Assembly (NCBI GenBank): GCA_947501005.1
Contig: CANMTU010000001.1
Span: 2,442,501-2,506,500, forward strand
Origin: an uncultured Erythrobacter sp.
GTDB taxonomy: Bacteria; Pseudomonadota; Alphaproteobacteria; Sphingomonadales; Sphingomonadaceae
DNA length: 64,000 bases
Direction of reading: 5' to 3'
Part shown: piece by piece, positions 51,695 through 61,057 of the stretch
How positions within the stretch are numbered: position 1 is the stretch's first letter
Layout: the number at the start of each line of letters is the position of its first letter
The notes under the pieces: model-generated
Databases searched by the model: none
What the model was told of the DNA's origin: nothing
Seen by the model: the letters and a program-made list of their open reading frames with translations, nothing else
Program-made: the position numbers and the translations under genes

Positions 51695-52924
51695 ATGGCA
51701 ACAGGAAAAATCACGAAAAAATCGATAGACGCGGTTGAGGCTGGCAGCTCGAGCCAATTTTTATGGGACACTGATCTCAAAGGTTTTGGTGCCAAGATCA
51801 CGCCTTCAGGAAGCATCTCTTACGTCCTTCAATTCAGGATGGGAGGGCGTGAGACAATCGCACGGCGTTATACGATCGGCTCACATGGGTCTCCATGGAC
51901 ACCTACGACCGCCCGCTCGGAAGCCGAACGTCTGCTCTTGCTCGTCGGCCAGGGCATTGATCCTGTGGAGGCTGACAAACAGAGGCGTCGGGAGGCAATC
52001 GATCTGGCGTTCGACAATTACGCGCGGCATTTCACCCGTTCCTGCAAAGGCGAGGGATGGCGTCGTCTGGTCGAGCGTGTGATCAGGCTCCATCTTGAGC
52101 CAGTTCTACGCAAGAAGCCGCTGCCTTCGATCACCAGGGCAGATATCGTATCAGTTCTCGACCAGATGCCGGAAGAGCAGGTCGCCAATCGTCGGAACGT
52201 CTTTGCGGTAATGCGGCGCCTATTCCGCTGGGCTGTAAGTCGTGGCGATCTCGAACGCAGCCCTATGGAGGGCATGGAGACGCCGCCGCCGGTAAGGCCG
52301 CGGGATCGCTGGCTTTCTGACAAGGAGCTGCGCTTGATCTGGCATGCCACGCCCGAATGCCACCCCTGTTTCGGGCCGATTGTCCGCTTATTGATTTTGA
52401 CCGGACAGCGCCGCGAAGAAGTTTGCGGGATGCACTGGCAGGAACTCGACAGAGCGGAAAGACTATGGACCCTGCCCGGCCAGCGCACGAAAAACAGCGA
52501 GTTCAACACCATTCCATTGAACCAACTCGCCATGATCGAACTTGATCGGTTGGCTGGCGGAGAGAAATGGCCGCGCAATGGCAGAGTGTTTGCGACCGCG
52601 AGTGGGGCAGGCTTCGCAGGCTACCATAAAGGCAAAATGAAGCTGGATAGCGCCATCGAGGAAACCGAAGGCGAACCTTTGCCTCCCTGGCGCCTTCACG
52701 ATTTGCGACGAACGCTCGCGACGAATTTCCAGCGTTTAGGTGTAAGGTTCGAGGTTACCGAAGCGGTATTGAATCATGTAAGCGGTTCACGTGCGGGCGT
52801 GGCGGGAGTTTACCAGCGCCACGATTGGAAAGAGGAGAAACGCCATGCTCTTGATGACTGGAACAAGCATCTCGATTGCGTTTTGCATGATGCGACCCCC
52901 TCTACTGCGGTAGACAGCAAGTAG
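51695..52924 (+). CDS. Tyrosine recombinase/integrase
   Basis: ILTGQRREEV, LHDLRRTLATN, HVSGS...GVYQRHD catalytic pattern; Arm-type N-terminus. Confidence 0.93.
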   Translation: MATGKITKKSIDAVEAGSSSQFLWDTDLKGFGAKITPSGSISYVLQFRMGGRETIARRYTIGSHGSPWTPTTARSEAERLLLLVGQGIDPVEADKQRRREAIDLAFDNYARHFTRSCKGEGWRRLVERVIRLHLEPVLRKKPLPSITRADIVSVLDQMPEEQVANRRNVFAVMRRLFRWAVSRGDLERSPMEGMETPPPVRPRDRWLSDKELRLIWHATPECHPCFGPIVRLLILTGQRREEVCGMHWQELDRAERLWTLPGQRTKNSEFNTIPLNQLAMIELDRLAGGEKWPRNGRVFATASGAGFAGYHKGKMKLDSAIEETEGEPLPPWRLHDLRRTLATNFQRLGVRFEVTEAVLNHVSGSRAGVAGVYQRHDWKEEKRHALDDWNKHLDCVLHDATPSTAVDSK

Positions 52925-53129
52925 TACCGCCACCATTTTCCCGCGCCTTCTGAATAGGCGGGCACGGGACATCACCATAAGAGCAAAAGACACAACAGTC
53001 CCCTGGCAGTGGCTGCAGTCTTTTCTGGCAATGCTGGCATTCATAAAAAAACCAGCATGCGTTGGTCGGCATGGTTTCGGTGGTGGCCGCTTGGCAATGA
53101 GGGCACGTGATCGTGGAGACAGTCTGCAT
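52902..53129 (-). CDS. GDCCVxC domain protein (Cys-rich, mer-associated)
   Basis: 75 aa with CPHC, CQHC and GDCCVFCSYGDVPCPPIQ. Confidence 0.85.
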   Translation of the reverse strand: MQTVSTITCPHCQAATTETMPTNACWFFYECQHCQKRLQPLPGDCCVFCSYGDVPCPPIQKARENGGGTTCCLPQ

Positions 53130-53524
53130 CAGGCTCCTCCGAGCGCGCGCATCAATGGTTGTTCAATAAAGCCCCATAGCGCAGACAGGACGATCATCGC
53201 GGTGGCCATCAGCAATGTCAGTCGCGCAGTGCTGCTGCGAGCAGGCCTCTCACAGCCATCGGCACTGCAGAAACGTACTTTGCGCAAGTGGAGAAACCAC
53301 CCAAAGGCCACGATTAGGAAGGCTGCGACTGTGAGCGGCAAGTGGTAGGGAACAAACCAAGCCAGCCCTCCAGCGCCGAGTCCGACAGCAACGAGTACCA
53401 AGGGCAGAACGCAGCAAGCAGCCGCGGAGAGTAGCGCCGCTGCACTCGCCAGCACTCCAACGCCTGCAACCCCGCGATCGCTCACGCTTTTCGGCTCGTC
53501 GTATTGGATAGCGTGCTCAGTCAT
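53129..53524 (-). CDS. MerT-like mercuric/metal transporter
   Basis: TM-CC motif (AAACCVLPLVLVAVGLGAGGLAW), second Cys pair FCSADGC; TGATG overlap with downstream gene. Confidence 0.8.
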   Translation of the reverse strand: MTEHAIQYDEPKSVSDRGVAGVGVLASAAALLSAAACCVLPLVLVAVGLGAGGLAWFVPYHLPLTVAAFLIVAFGWFLHLRKVRFCSADGCERPARSSTARLTLLMATAMIVLSALWGFIEQPLMRALGGA

Positions 53525-53549
53525 CTTTGCCTCTATTCGATTCGATCCC

Positions 53550-53580
53550 TATGTACTTCCTGTAGTGGATACAGGTTCAA
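53550..53580 (-). promoter_or_regulatory. MerR-type promoter/operator: TTGAAC-N19-TACATA with CCTGTA-N5-TACAGG dyad
   Basis: 19-bp spacer and 6-5-6 dyad between -35 and -10 elements of the MerT-like gene. Confidence 0.75.
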
Positions 53581-53591
53581 GGAGATTCGGC

Positions 53592-53996
53592 ATGGGCGGC
53601 CTTTCGATAGGTGAATTGGCACGCAAGACGGGCGTCCATATCGAGACAATCCGGTACTTCGAGAAGATCGGAATGCTCGGTGCGCCGGATCGCACAGCAG
53701 GCGGACACCGGGTTTTCGACGACAGTCATCTCCGCACGCTCAAATTCATCAAGCGGGCGCGCGAGCTGGGTTTTGCGCCGAAAGAGGTGCGGACACTTCT
53801 CGACCTGGGCGGTCCTGCCAAAGCATGCTGCGACGAAGTGCGCAAGATTGCAGTTCATCACCTCGAAGACGTGCGGCGCAAGATTGACGATCTCACTCGC
53901 CTGGAACGGCACCTGTCCGCTACCGTCGAGCAGTGTTCGGGCGGTCATGTGCCCGACTGCGCAGTCATAGACATGCTGGAGTCCGCTCGGCCCTAA
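53592..53996 (+). CDS. MerR family regulator
   Basis: LSIGELARKTGVHIETIRYFEKIGML; metal-binding-like Cys (CC...C-x7-C). Confidence 0.9.
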   Translation: MGGLSIGELARKTGVHIETIRYFEKIGMLGAPDRTAGGHRVFDDSHLRTLKFIKRARELGFAPKEVRTLLDLGGPAKACCDEVRKIAVHHLEDVRRKIDDLTRLERHLSATVEQCSGGHVPDCAVIDMLESARP

Positions 53997-54005
53997 ACCC
54001 CACCC

Positions 54006-55352
54006 CTAGACCATGTATCCGATGTCAGACGCACCGGTTGGATAGGCGAACATTGTAGTCTTCAGATCGTGAGCGGTGAGCCCATGGCGAATCGCCAGTC
54101 CGAAAATATTAATGGCCTGGTCTGCGCCGGGTCCGACGAGATGCGCGCCTAGTATCCTCCCTGTCTCCTCCTCAACCAGTGTCTTGAAGCCGTAGACAGC
54201 TTCGGCGACCCGCCTGGCAGTAAACCAGTCAGAGGCGCGCTCGCACTTGAGACGAAATTTCAACCCCGCGTTATTCGCTTCGGCCTCGGTGAGACCAACC
54301 CGGGCGATAGGCGGAAGAGTGAAGGCAACGCTCGGCACCCCTTTGTAATCGGGCTTGCGGTGATTGCCGTCGACAAGATTGGCCGCGACGACTTTTGCAT
54401 CATGGCTGGAAACCGGCGTGAGTGGGGGGCCGTTCGCGGCAGCATCACCGGCAGCATAGACGGCCGGATTGCTCACGCTTTGCAGAAACTCGTTGAGCTT
54501 CGGCTTTCCGTTTTCGACTGCGATACCGCCCTTTTCGAGATCGAGCCGCTCGATGGCGGGAGCTCGTCCAGCCGCGTGGACGACGAGATCGGCTTCGACC
54601 TCGATCGGTTCGCCCTCACCGCTCGCGTGGACCACATACGCTCCGCCCCGTTCCCGAATTGAGTCGACAGTCGTATCGGTGATCACGCAAACACCGATCC
54701 GGTCGAAAGCATCCATAAGCCAGTTCACCAGTTCGGGTTCGAACTGCGTCAACATGCGCGGTCCCCGCTGGAGGATCGTGACGTCGGCTCCTGCACGGGC
54801 GGCGATATGAGAAAACTCGGCAGCGATATATCCACCCCCGACCAGAACGATGCGCTTCGGCAGCGAAGGCAGTTCGAGAAAGCCCTCATTATCGATCAGG
54901 TGCTCTTCGCCCGGAATGTCTAACGGTATCGGTCTGGCTCCCGACGCGATCAGGATTTTGCGGTATTCGATTTCCTGGTCGCCTACGGAGAGCCGATCAG
55001 GACCCGTGAATTTTGCCGTTCCATGCAAGGTCACGATGCCCTCCTTTTCATACTGGCGCGCGTGCTTTTCAGGTACCGGATCGGTAAAGCTGCGCTTGAA
55101 GCGGATAAGGTCGGGCCAATCGATGCGCAGATCCCCCTTTACCCCGTGACGAGCCATTCGCTGTTTCGCGTCGATTGCTTCTGCGCCTGCTACCAGCATC
55201 TTCTTGGGATCGCAGCCGCGTAGCGCGCAGGTGCCGCCGAACGGCTTTTCGTCGACAACCGCGACTTTCCAACCCGCCTTCGCCACGCGCATGGCGCAAA
55301 CCATGGCTGCTGTGCCCGTGCCGATAACAACCAAATCGAATTCCATATCCAT
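54006..55352 (-). CDS. FAD/NAD(P)-dependent disulfide oxidoreductase (glutathione reductase/MerA-like superfamily)
   Basis: FDLVVIGTGTAAMVCAMRVAKAGWKVAVVDEKPFGGTCALRGCDPKKML; C-terminal dimerisation domain; no HMA, no C-terminal CC. Confidence 0.88.
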   Translation of the reverse strand: MDMEFDLVVIGTGTAAMVCAMRVAKAGWKVAVVDEKPFGGTCALRGCDPKKMLVAGAEAIDAKQRMARHGVKGDLRIDWPDLIRFKRSFTDPVPEKHARQYEKEGIVTLHGTAKFTGPDRLSVGDQEIEYRKILIASGARPIPLDIPGEEHLIDNEGFLELPSLPKRIVLVGGGYIAAEFSHIAARAGADVTILQRGPRMLTQFEPELVNWLMDAFDRIGVCVITDTTVDSIRERGGAYVVHASGEGEPIEVEADLVVHAAGRAPAIERLDLEKGGIAVENGKPKLNEFLQSVSNPAVYAAGDAAANGPPLTPVSSHDAKVVAANLVDGNHRKPDYKGVPSVAFTLPPIARVGLTEAEANNAGLKFRLKCERASDWFTARRVAEAVYGFKTLVEEETGRILGAHLVGPGADQAINIFGLAIRHGLTAHDLKTTMFAYPTGASDIGYMV

Positions 55353-55584
55353 TCTCCTGTATCTTCAACGAAGCTGGAGTGGCTACGGGTTCCGACGCAC
55401 CTCAATCAGGGTAATCGTCCATTCGAACCTCGTGAATGGTACCGGAGCCAAGCGAAGGGTGGCCTTTCGGACTGATTCTGATCTCAATACCGCCCCGACC
55501 CGCTCAGATTAAAATCTCCTTTTTGCTATTGCGAGTTATTTGCACGCGCCTTAATGGCGCCGATCAGAAATGGAAGGAAAGTTC

Positions 55585-57720
55585 ATGCATAGGCACCTCA
55601 CCGGCGTTATTTCACTCGTTCTCGCAACGCCGGCACTGGCTCAAACCGCAACGCCAGAAATCGACGAAAGCGTACCGCATGCGAGCGAAGATGTGGCGAT
55701 CATCGTCACTGCCGCTCGATCGCAACTACCGGCTAGCGCCCTTCCCCTTACCGTCGATGTTATCGATAGCGAGACACTTGACCGGCAGGTCCTGATTTCG
55801 GGCTCAACAATCGATGCAGTGTCCGCACTTCTTCCATCCTTTTCGCCCACGCGCGAAAAACTGAGCGGGGCAGGCGAAAGCCTGCGCGGTCGCTCGCCGC
55901 TCTACGCGATCAACGGCATCCCGCAGTCGACACCGGTTCGCGACGGTTCCCGCGATGGCTACACCATCGATCCCTTCTTCATCGATCGAATCGAGGTCAT
56001 CTACGGCTCCAACGCCTTGCAGGGCATCGGCGCGACTGGCGGTGTGGTGAACCAGGTCACGATCGGCGCCCCGCGTGAAGACGGCGTGGCCGTTCAGGCC
56101 CTTGCACAAGTAACCGTGCCGGACGGCTTCGACGGCGAAGGGATTGGCGCCAAGACCGGCGCCCTTATCGGCTACCGGACGGGCCGCTTCGATGCGAGCT
56201 TCGGAGCGACGCTGGAGCGCAGGGGCGCCTTCTTCGATGGGGCGGGCAACCGGATCGGGGTCGATGGCACCCAAGGCGAAATCCAGGACAGCGACAGCTG
56301 GTCGGTGTTCGGACGGCTGGGTTACCAGCTGGCAAGCGGTGCGCGGCTCGAGCTGGTCGCCAACCGCTACGAACTGCAAGGCAACGCGAACTATGTACTC
56401 ATTCCGGGGGATCGGACCGCCGGAATTCCGGCCACCGGCGAACGAGGGGTAACCCAAGGCGATCCACCATCGAATACAGCCGAACTGCTGTCCGCATCGC
56501 TCATCGATCCCGATCTTGCCGGAGGGACCTTCGTCCTCCAGGGATTTTACAGCCGGACCGACGATGTATTCGGTGGCGGGGTGTTCCCCGTATTCCAGGA
56601 TCCTGCCATCGATCCGACGGGCTCGCTGTTCGACCAGTCGGCCAATCGTTCGCGCAAGCTTGGCGGCAAGGTCAGTTACGAACGCGTCGTTCCCGGAATT
56701 GAAGACCTTGTCCTGACAGCAGGCTTCGATGCGCTGTTCGATCGCACCGAACAATCGCTGGTCCAGACCGACCGGGTGTGGGTGCCGCGCAGCGATTTTC
56801 GCAGTCTGGCACCCTTCGTCCAGGGTAACCTTGCGCTTGCCGACGGGCTTTTCCGTCTGGCGGGCGGCCTGCGCTACGAGAACGTGCAATTGTCGGTCGA
56901 TGATTTCCAGACCCTGGCAAGTTACGGCCCCGTCCAGGTCGATGGCGGCGCGCCCTCCTTCAAGGACCTGCTCTGGAACGCCGGGGTTATCGTCGAGCCG
57001 ATTGAAGGCCTGCGCGCCTATGGCAGTTATGCCGAAGGCTTCACGATCGCCGATGTCGGTCGGATCCTGCGCGGCATCACCCAGCCGGATGTCGATATCG
57101 ACGATTTCCTCTCGCTCGAACCGGTCGTCTCGAACAATCGCGAACTGGGCCTCGAATGGGACCGTGGGCCCTTGAAAGCGTCGGCGAGCTACTTCTGGTC
57201 ATCAAGTGATTTCGGGTCGCTGCTCGTCCTTCGCGGCGGCGTGTTCGAGGTGGAACGCCAGCCGATCGAGATCGAAGGGTTCGAAGCCAGTCTCGACTGG
57301 GAGACACCTGTGCCGGGCCTGTCGCTCAGCGGCGGCTATGCCAATCTGTCCGGTCGGACGGACGGTGACGGTGATGGCCGGATCGATGACGATCTCGACG
57401 GGGCGAACATTTCGCCCGACCGGGTCAATCTCGCCGCGGATTACACAACCGGACCATTCAGCGCCCGGGCACAGGCCCGCTTCTACCTGGCGCGTGAGTT
57501 CGACGATATCGCGACGCAGACGGATTTCGAAGGCTACACACTGCTCGATGCCTTCATCTCCTATCGGACCGCCATCGGCGAATTCTCGCTCGCGGCGCAG
57601 AACCTCACCGATGCGTTCTACATAACCTACGACAGCGACACCGTGCGCGTCGCGGATAACAGCCGCTTCTTCGCGGGACGCGGCCGCACCTTCACGCTGG
57701 CATGGCGCGGCGAATTCTGA
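55585..57720 (+). CDS. TonB-dependent receptor
   Basis: Signal peptide, plug domain (RGRSPLYAINGIPQS), C-terminal aromatic FTLAWRGEF. Confidence 0.92.
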   Translation: MHRHLTGVISLVLATPALAQTATPEIDESVPHASEDVAIIVTAARSQLPASALPLTVDVIDSETLDRQVLISGSTIDAVSALLPSFSPTREKLSGAGESLRGRSPLYAINGIPQSTPVRDGSRDGYTIDPFFIDRIEVIYGSNALQGIGATGGVVNQVTIGAPREDGVAVQALAQVTVPDGFDGEGIGAKTGALIGYRTGRFDASFGATLERRGAFFDGAGNRIGVDGTQGEIQDSDSWSVFGRLGYQLASGARLELVANRYELQGNANYVLIPGDRTAGIPATGERGVTQGDPPSNTAELLSASLIDPDLAGGTFVLQGFYSRTDDVFGGGVFPVFQDPAIDPTGSLFDQSANRSRKLGGKVSYERVVPGIEDLVLTAGFDALFDRTEQSLVQTDRVWVPRSDFRSLAPFVQGNLALADGLFRLAGGLRYENVQLSVDDFQTLASYGPVQVDGGAPSFKDLLWNAGVIVEPIEGLRAYGSYAEGFTIADVGRILRGITQPDVDIDDFLSLEPVVSNNRELGLEWDRGPLKASASYFWSSSDFGSLLVLRGGVFEVERQPIEIEGFEASLDWETPVPGLSLSGGYANLSGRTDGDGDGRIDDDLDGANISPDRVNLAADYTTGPFSARAQARFYLAREFDDIATQTDFEGYTLLDAFISYRTAIGEFSLAAQNLTDAFYITYDSDTVRVADNSRFFAGRGRTFTLAWRGEF

Positions 57721-58784
57721 TGAAGCTGCTCTCGTGGCTGCATCGCTGGACAGGCGGGATCGCCGGGCTTCTGCTCGCCATTCTCGGCCTGTCCGGGACG
57801 GTGCTGCTGTGGGAAGATAGCTGGATCCTGCTACGCGGCGCGGACGAGCCCGCGATCACCGATCCCGCAAGGCTTGGCGAGACGGTCTCGGCTGCGCTGG
57901 AGGAAGGTCCGGGCCTCTCCCGGATTACGTTCGCCAGCGACGAGATTGGCCTTCACCAAGCCGTTTACGCGGATGGAAGCGGAGCCTATTTCGCGCAGGA
58001 TGGCGCGCTCGTCGATCGCTGGACGAGCATCTGGGGTAGGCCCGAGCTGTGGCTTTTCGACCTTCACCACTATTTGCTGGTCGGCGAGACAGGCAAGATT
58101 ACTACCGGCATTCTTGGCCTGCTGCTCCTTGGTTTCAGCATCAGCGGGCTGATCCTGTGGTGGCGCACCCGAAAGACCTTCCGCTTGCGCCTCTGGCCCG
58201 CGCGTATCACGACGAGCGCCGTGATACGCCATCATCGAGATCTCGGGGCCGTCGCATCGCCGCTCCTGATCCTGACGGCGCTGACCGGCGCGATGATGGT
58301 ATTCCCGTCCATATCCAATGTCCTGCTCTGGCCATTGGCAAGCGACACGCAGGACATTGTCCTGCCCGACGATCTGGCCGGATATTCGAGGCAAACCGAC
58401 TGGACGCAGGTCATGACGAGAGCCCAAGCTGCCTTCCCCGATGCGGTGCCGCGCAGGATCATGCTGCCCGGCAAAGCTGGAGCACCGATTACTCTGCGTT
58501 TCCGGCAGGATTTCGAATGGACGCCCAACGGTCGCACCTACATCTGGCTCGATCCAGCAGACGCCAGCATCGTAGGAACGGGCGATCCCGCGATGCAGGA
58601 TCTGGCTTCGGCAGTGACCGAAAAATTCTACCCGGTTCATGCCGCCAAGGTGGGCGGTCTTGCCTGGAGACTACTCATGACCGCGGGAGGGCTGGCGCTG
58701 GTACTGCTCGGCTCCCTGGCGACCTGGAGCTTCTGGGCAAGGAGAGCCGGCGGAACGCCGCGCCAGAGGTCCCGAAAGGCGTAA
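57720..58784 (+). CDS. PepSY-associated TM domain protein (iron-uptake-linked)
   Basis: LLSWLHRWTGGIAGLLLAILGLSGTVLLWED; LFDLHHYLLVGETG; TGATG overlap with receptor. Confidence 0.88.
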   Translation: MKLLSWLHRWTGGIAGLLLAILGLSGTVLLWEDSWILLRGADEPAITDPARLGETVSAALEEGPGLSRITFASDEIGLHQAVYADGSGAYFAQDGALVDRWTSIWGRPELWLFDLHHYLLVGETGKITTGILGLLLLGFSISGLILWWRTRKTFRLRLWPARITTSAVIRHHRDLGAVASPLLILTALTGAMMVFPSISNVLLWPLASDTQDIVLPDDLAGYSRQTDWTQVMTRAQAAFPDAVPRRIMLPGKAGAPITLRFRQDFEWTPNGRTYIWLDPADASIVGTGDPAMQDLASAVTEKFYPVHAAKVGGLAWRLLMTAGGLALVLLGSLATWSFWARRAGGTPRQRSRKA

Positions 58785-58871
58785 GCCGCAGCTTCCGCAA
58801 AAGCGCAGGACTGATAATTTTCCCTCGTTTCGATGGGTTGACCGCCTGGCAAAACCTCTTGGACATGCCGC

Positions 58872-59465
58872 TTAGTCAGGAAAATGATTGACCAACCGGG
58901 ACACCTGGTCCTGACATTGCGCGTGATAGTGGTTGAGAGCGTTGCGGCGCTCGTTTCGCGAACCGTGAAGACTAGCCTCGATCCGTTCCAGAAGGTGTTG
59001 CGCGTCAGGCAGAACCTGCGGTTCGCGCGAACGAACCGCATGGAGCCGTTCGCTGATCCAGTTGATCGCGTCGATGAGAAGCCGGTTGCCGGATCCCCTT
59101 GCGAGTGCCGAAAACGCCCCGGCCAATCGATGGGCGTAGCCGTTCATACTAGCAACGGTATCGGACCCGCCGGGCAGACACCATTCGTCACCTATCGCTG
59201 CTTCGAGCAGGACCGCATTGACCTCCAGTGTGTCGCGCAAGGCTTGTTCGGTCAGGACAGGCACTCTGAACCCTTCACCAGGGGTGAGGTGGACCAACCC
59301 CTCTCCGACCAGCTGGTTGAGGCTGTCCCGCACAGGGGTCATGCTGACCCCGAAATCGTCGGCAAGCCGCATCGCCTCCAGTTTTGCACCGTCCGGCCAG
59401 GTACCCTCCATCAGCGCACGTTTGAGACGGCGATAGGTTGGTTCGAGGACATGGGCGGGGCTCAT
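58872..59465 (-). CDS. GntR family transcriptional regulator (FadR/FCD-like)
   Basis: TYRRLKRALMEGTWPDGAKLEAMRLADDFGVSMTPVRDSLNQLVGEGLV. Confidence 0.85.
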   Translation of the reverse strand: MSPAHVLEPTYRRLKRALMEGTWPDGAKLEAMRLADDFGVSMTPVRDSLNQLVGEGLVHLTPGEGFRVPVLTEQALRDTLEVNAVLLEAAIGDEWCLPGGSDTVASMNGYAHRLAGAFSALARGSGNRLLIDAINWISERLHAVRSREPQVLPDAQHLLERIEASLHGSRNERRNALNHYHAQCQDQVSRLVNHFPD

Positions 59466-60328
59466 CGCTTGCCGCGCTGCGCCTCGGCGAACTCGCGCAC
59501 CGCCGTTTTCTGATCGTCGCGAAGTGCATCGGTCGCCTGCGGAAATTCGGACACACCATCGCGCAGCAGGATCGAGGGGCATTGCCCTTCGTAATTGCCG
59601 AGGTTGGGCCGGTGCTGGCAATAGCCAGCAAGTTCGGCAAGTTCTGCCGGAAATCCCCGCGCCACTTCCGGCGGATAGGCAAGCCAGAGGTTCTCGTACG
59701 GTTTGAGCCAGCCAAGACTGTAGCCGATAACGGCCGCACGGCGCACGTCATGCGTCTGATTTGGCCCAGCCCCGTGAACCGTCGAGCCGAGAAAGCAGAT
59801 CGCATCGCCCGGCTGGCATTCGGCGGCAATGGGCGCGCCGAGCTGGTCGAGCGACTCGACCGTCTGCCGGTGCGTACCGGGATATATCCGCGTGGCGCCG
59901 TTTGCGGCTGTAAACTCGGTCAGCGGCCACATGACGTTGAGCAGATATTCGTGAGCGCCCTTCTCGCCCGCCCACATGTCGTGGTCGCAATGCGGAAACT
60001 GCGCGATCTCTCCGGGATGGATGGCGATCGCCTGCGCGACATTGAGCTGGATGCGCTCGCACGCATCGCCCAGGATTTCCCGCGCCAGGGCAAGGATGAC
60101 AGGTTGTAGCACAAGGTCGGCGGCCCAGCGCGAACGGCGCAGGAGACTGCCGAATCGCTTGGTCCTGAAACCGTAGAAATCGCCACTGCCGAACGGAGCG
60201 GCCGTGTAAGCTCCCGAAAGGTCCGCATCGAGCGCCTCGACGCTCGCGTGCGGCAGCGCATCGGGGATGATGCAGTAGCCGTCCTGCCTGATCCGGTCCA
60301 ACCACGGCGAATGCGCTGCGCCGGTCAT
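59462..60328 (-). CDS. Phytanoyl-CoA dioxygenase family protein
   Basis: HCDHDMW Fe-binding pattern, PGTHRQTVE, PGDAICFLGSTVHGAG. Confidence 0.88.
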   Translation of the reverse strand: MTGAAHSPWLDRIRQDGYCIIPDALPHASVEALDADLSGAYTAAPFGSGDFYGFRTKRFGSLLRRSRWAADLVLQPVILALAREILGDACERIQLNVAQAIAIHPGEIAQFPHCDHDMWAGEKGAHEYLLNVMWPLTEFTAANGATRIYPGTHRQTVESLDQLGAPIAAECQPGDAICFLGSTVHGAGPNQTHDVRRAAVIGYSLGWLKPYENLWLAYPPEVARGFPAELAELAGYCQHRPNLGNYEGQCPSILLRDGVSEFPQATDALRDDQKTAVREFAEAQRGKR

Positions 60329-60936
60329 GCCGCGATTTCCAGCGCCTGACTGGCGATGCGGCAGGAAGTCTGGCGATAAATGCCGCCGCGTGCGAGAGCG
60401 GCCGGTGTCTCGCGGTCGATATCGATCTGAAGCGCGACAAGATCGTCCGCCCCGATCCGGCAGCCACCCCCCAGTACCCGGCACTGCCAGCCAAAACCGG
60501 AAATCTGGCGGTACCAGCTTCGCGTCGCGACCGCGGTGTAACCTGCGATCGCGTTGACGAGCGCATGCTCCGCAAGAGCTGTGACCAGCTCATCGCGCGC
60601 CGCGCGGCGTTCGCTGCGGGGAAGGGTCGGTTCTATGCAGAAACGGGTAATCTCGCGAAAATCATCGCGCACGGGCACGGGACCGTCGCAAAGGCACGCA
60701 AAGAGTTCGCCGAGAATATGCGCGCGATCCGTGCGCAGCAGCCGCGCGGATGCGCGGTGGTCGCCTTCTTCATCGACAAGGATGACATAGGTCGCCTCAC
60801 GCGTGTCGAACTGGTCGATCTCGTAAGCTCCTTCGAGCACGGGGACATCCCATTTGAGGAGATCGACGAAGACGCGCTTGCGAGCCTCGAACATTGTCCG
60901 AAGCAGCCGATCGTCTGGACTGGTCTGGTTCTGCAT
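60325..60936 (-). CDS. Acyl-homoserine-lactone synthase (LuxI type)
   Basis: MFEARKRVFVDLLKWDVPV...YEIDQFDTREATYVIL...EITRFCIEP. Confidence 0.88.
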   Translation of the reverse strand: MQNQTSPDDRLLRTMFEARKRVFVDLLKWDVPVLEGAYEIDQFDTREATYVILVDEEGDHRASARLLRTDRAHILGELFACLCDGPVPVRDDFREITRFCIEPTLPRSERRAARDELVTALAEHALVNAIAGYTAVATRSWYRQISGFGWQCRVLGGGCRIGADDLVALQIDIDRETPAALARGGIYRQTSCRIASQALEIAA

Positions 60937-60973
60937 TGTTGCCGCCTGTGATTGAAAAGACAGGCACCAACTG

Positions 60974-60989
60974 ACCGATCCGGACCGGT
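60974..60989. promoter_or_regulatory. 16-bp dyad ACCGATCCGGACCGGT, candidate LuxR-binding site
   Basis: Near-perfect palindrome 38-53 bp upstream of the luxI-type start. Confidence 0.5.
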
Positions 60990-61057
60990 ACGGACATACC
61001 AAGAACAGGGGATGGCAGCCTTTCGAGAAGACGCGTCTTGGTTGACGGGCGCAGAAT

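Noticed and set aside
52902-53129. Selenocysteine in the GDCCVxC protein
   Set aside because: The ORF reads through with Cys codons and no SECIS-like element was identified
53565-53591. Upstream ATG of the MerR-like ORF
   Set aside because: It would place coding sequence inside the promoter/operator dyad; the ATG at 53592 fits MerR family N-termini
54006-55352. Calling the disulfide reductase mercuric reductase MerA
   Set aside because: No HMA domain and no C-terminal CC pair, so only the superfamily is supported
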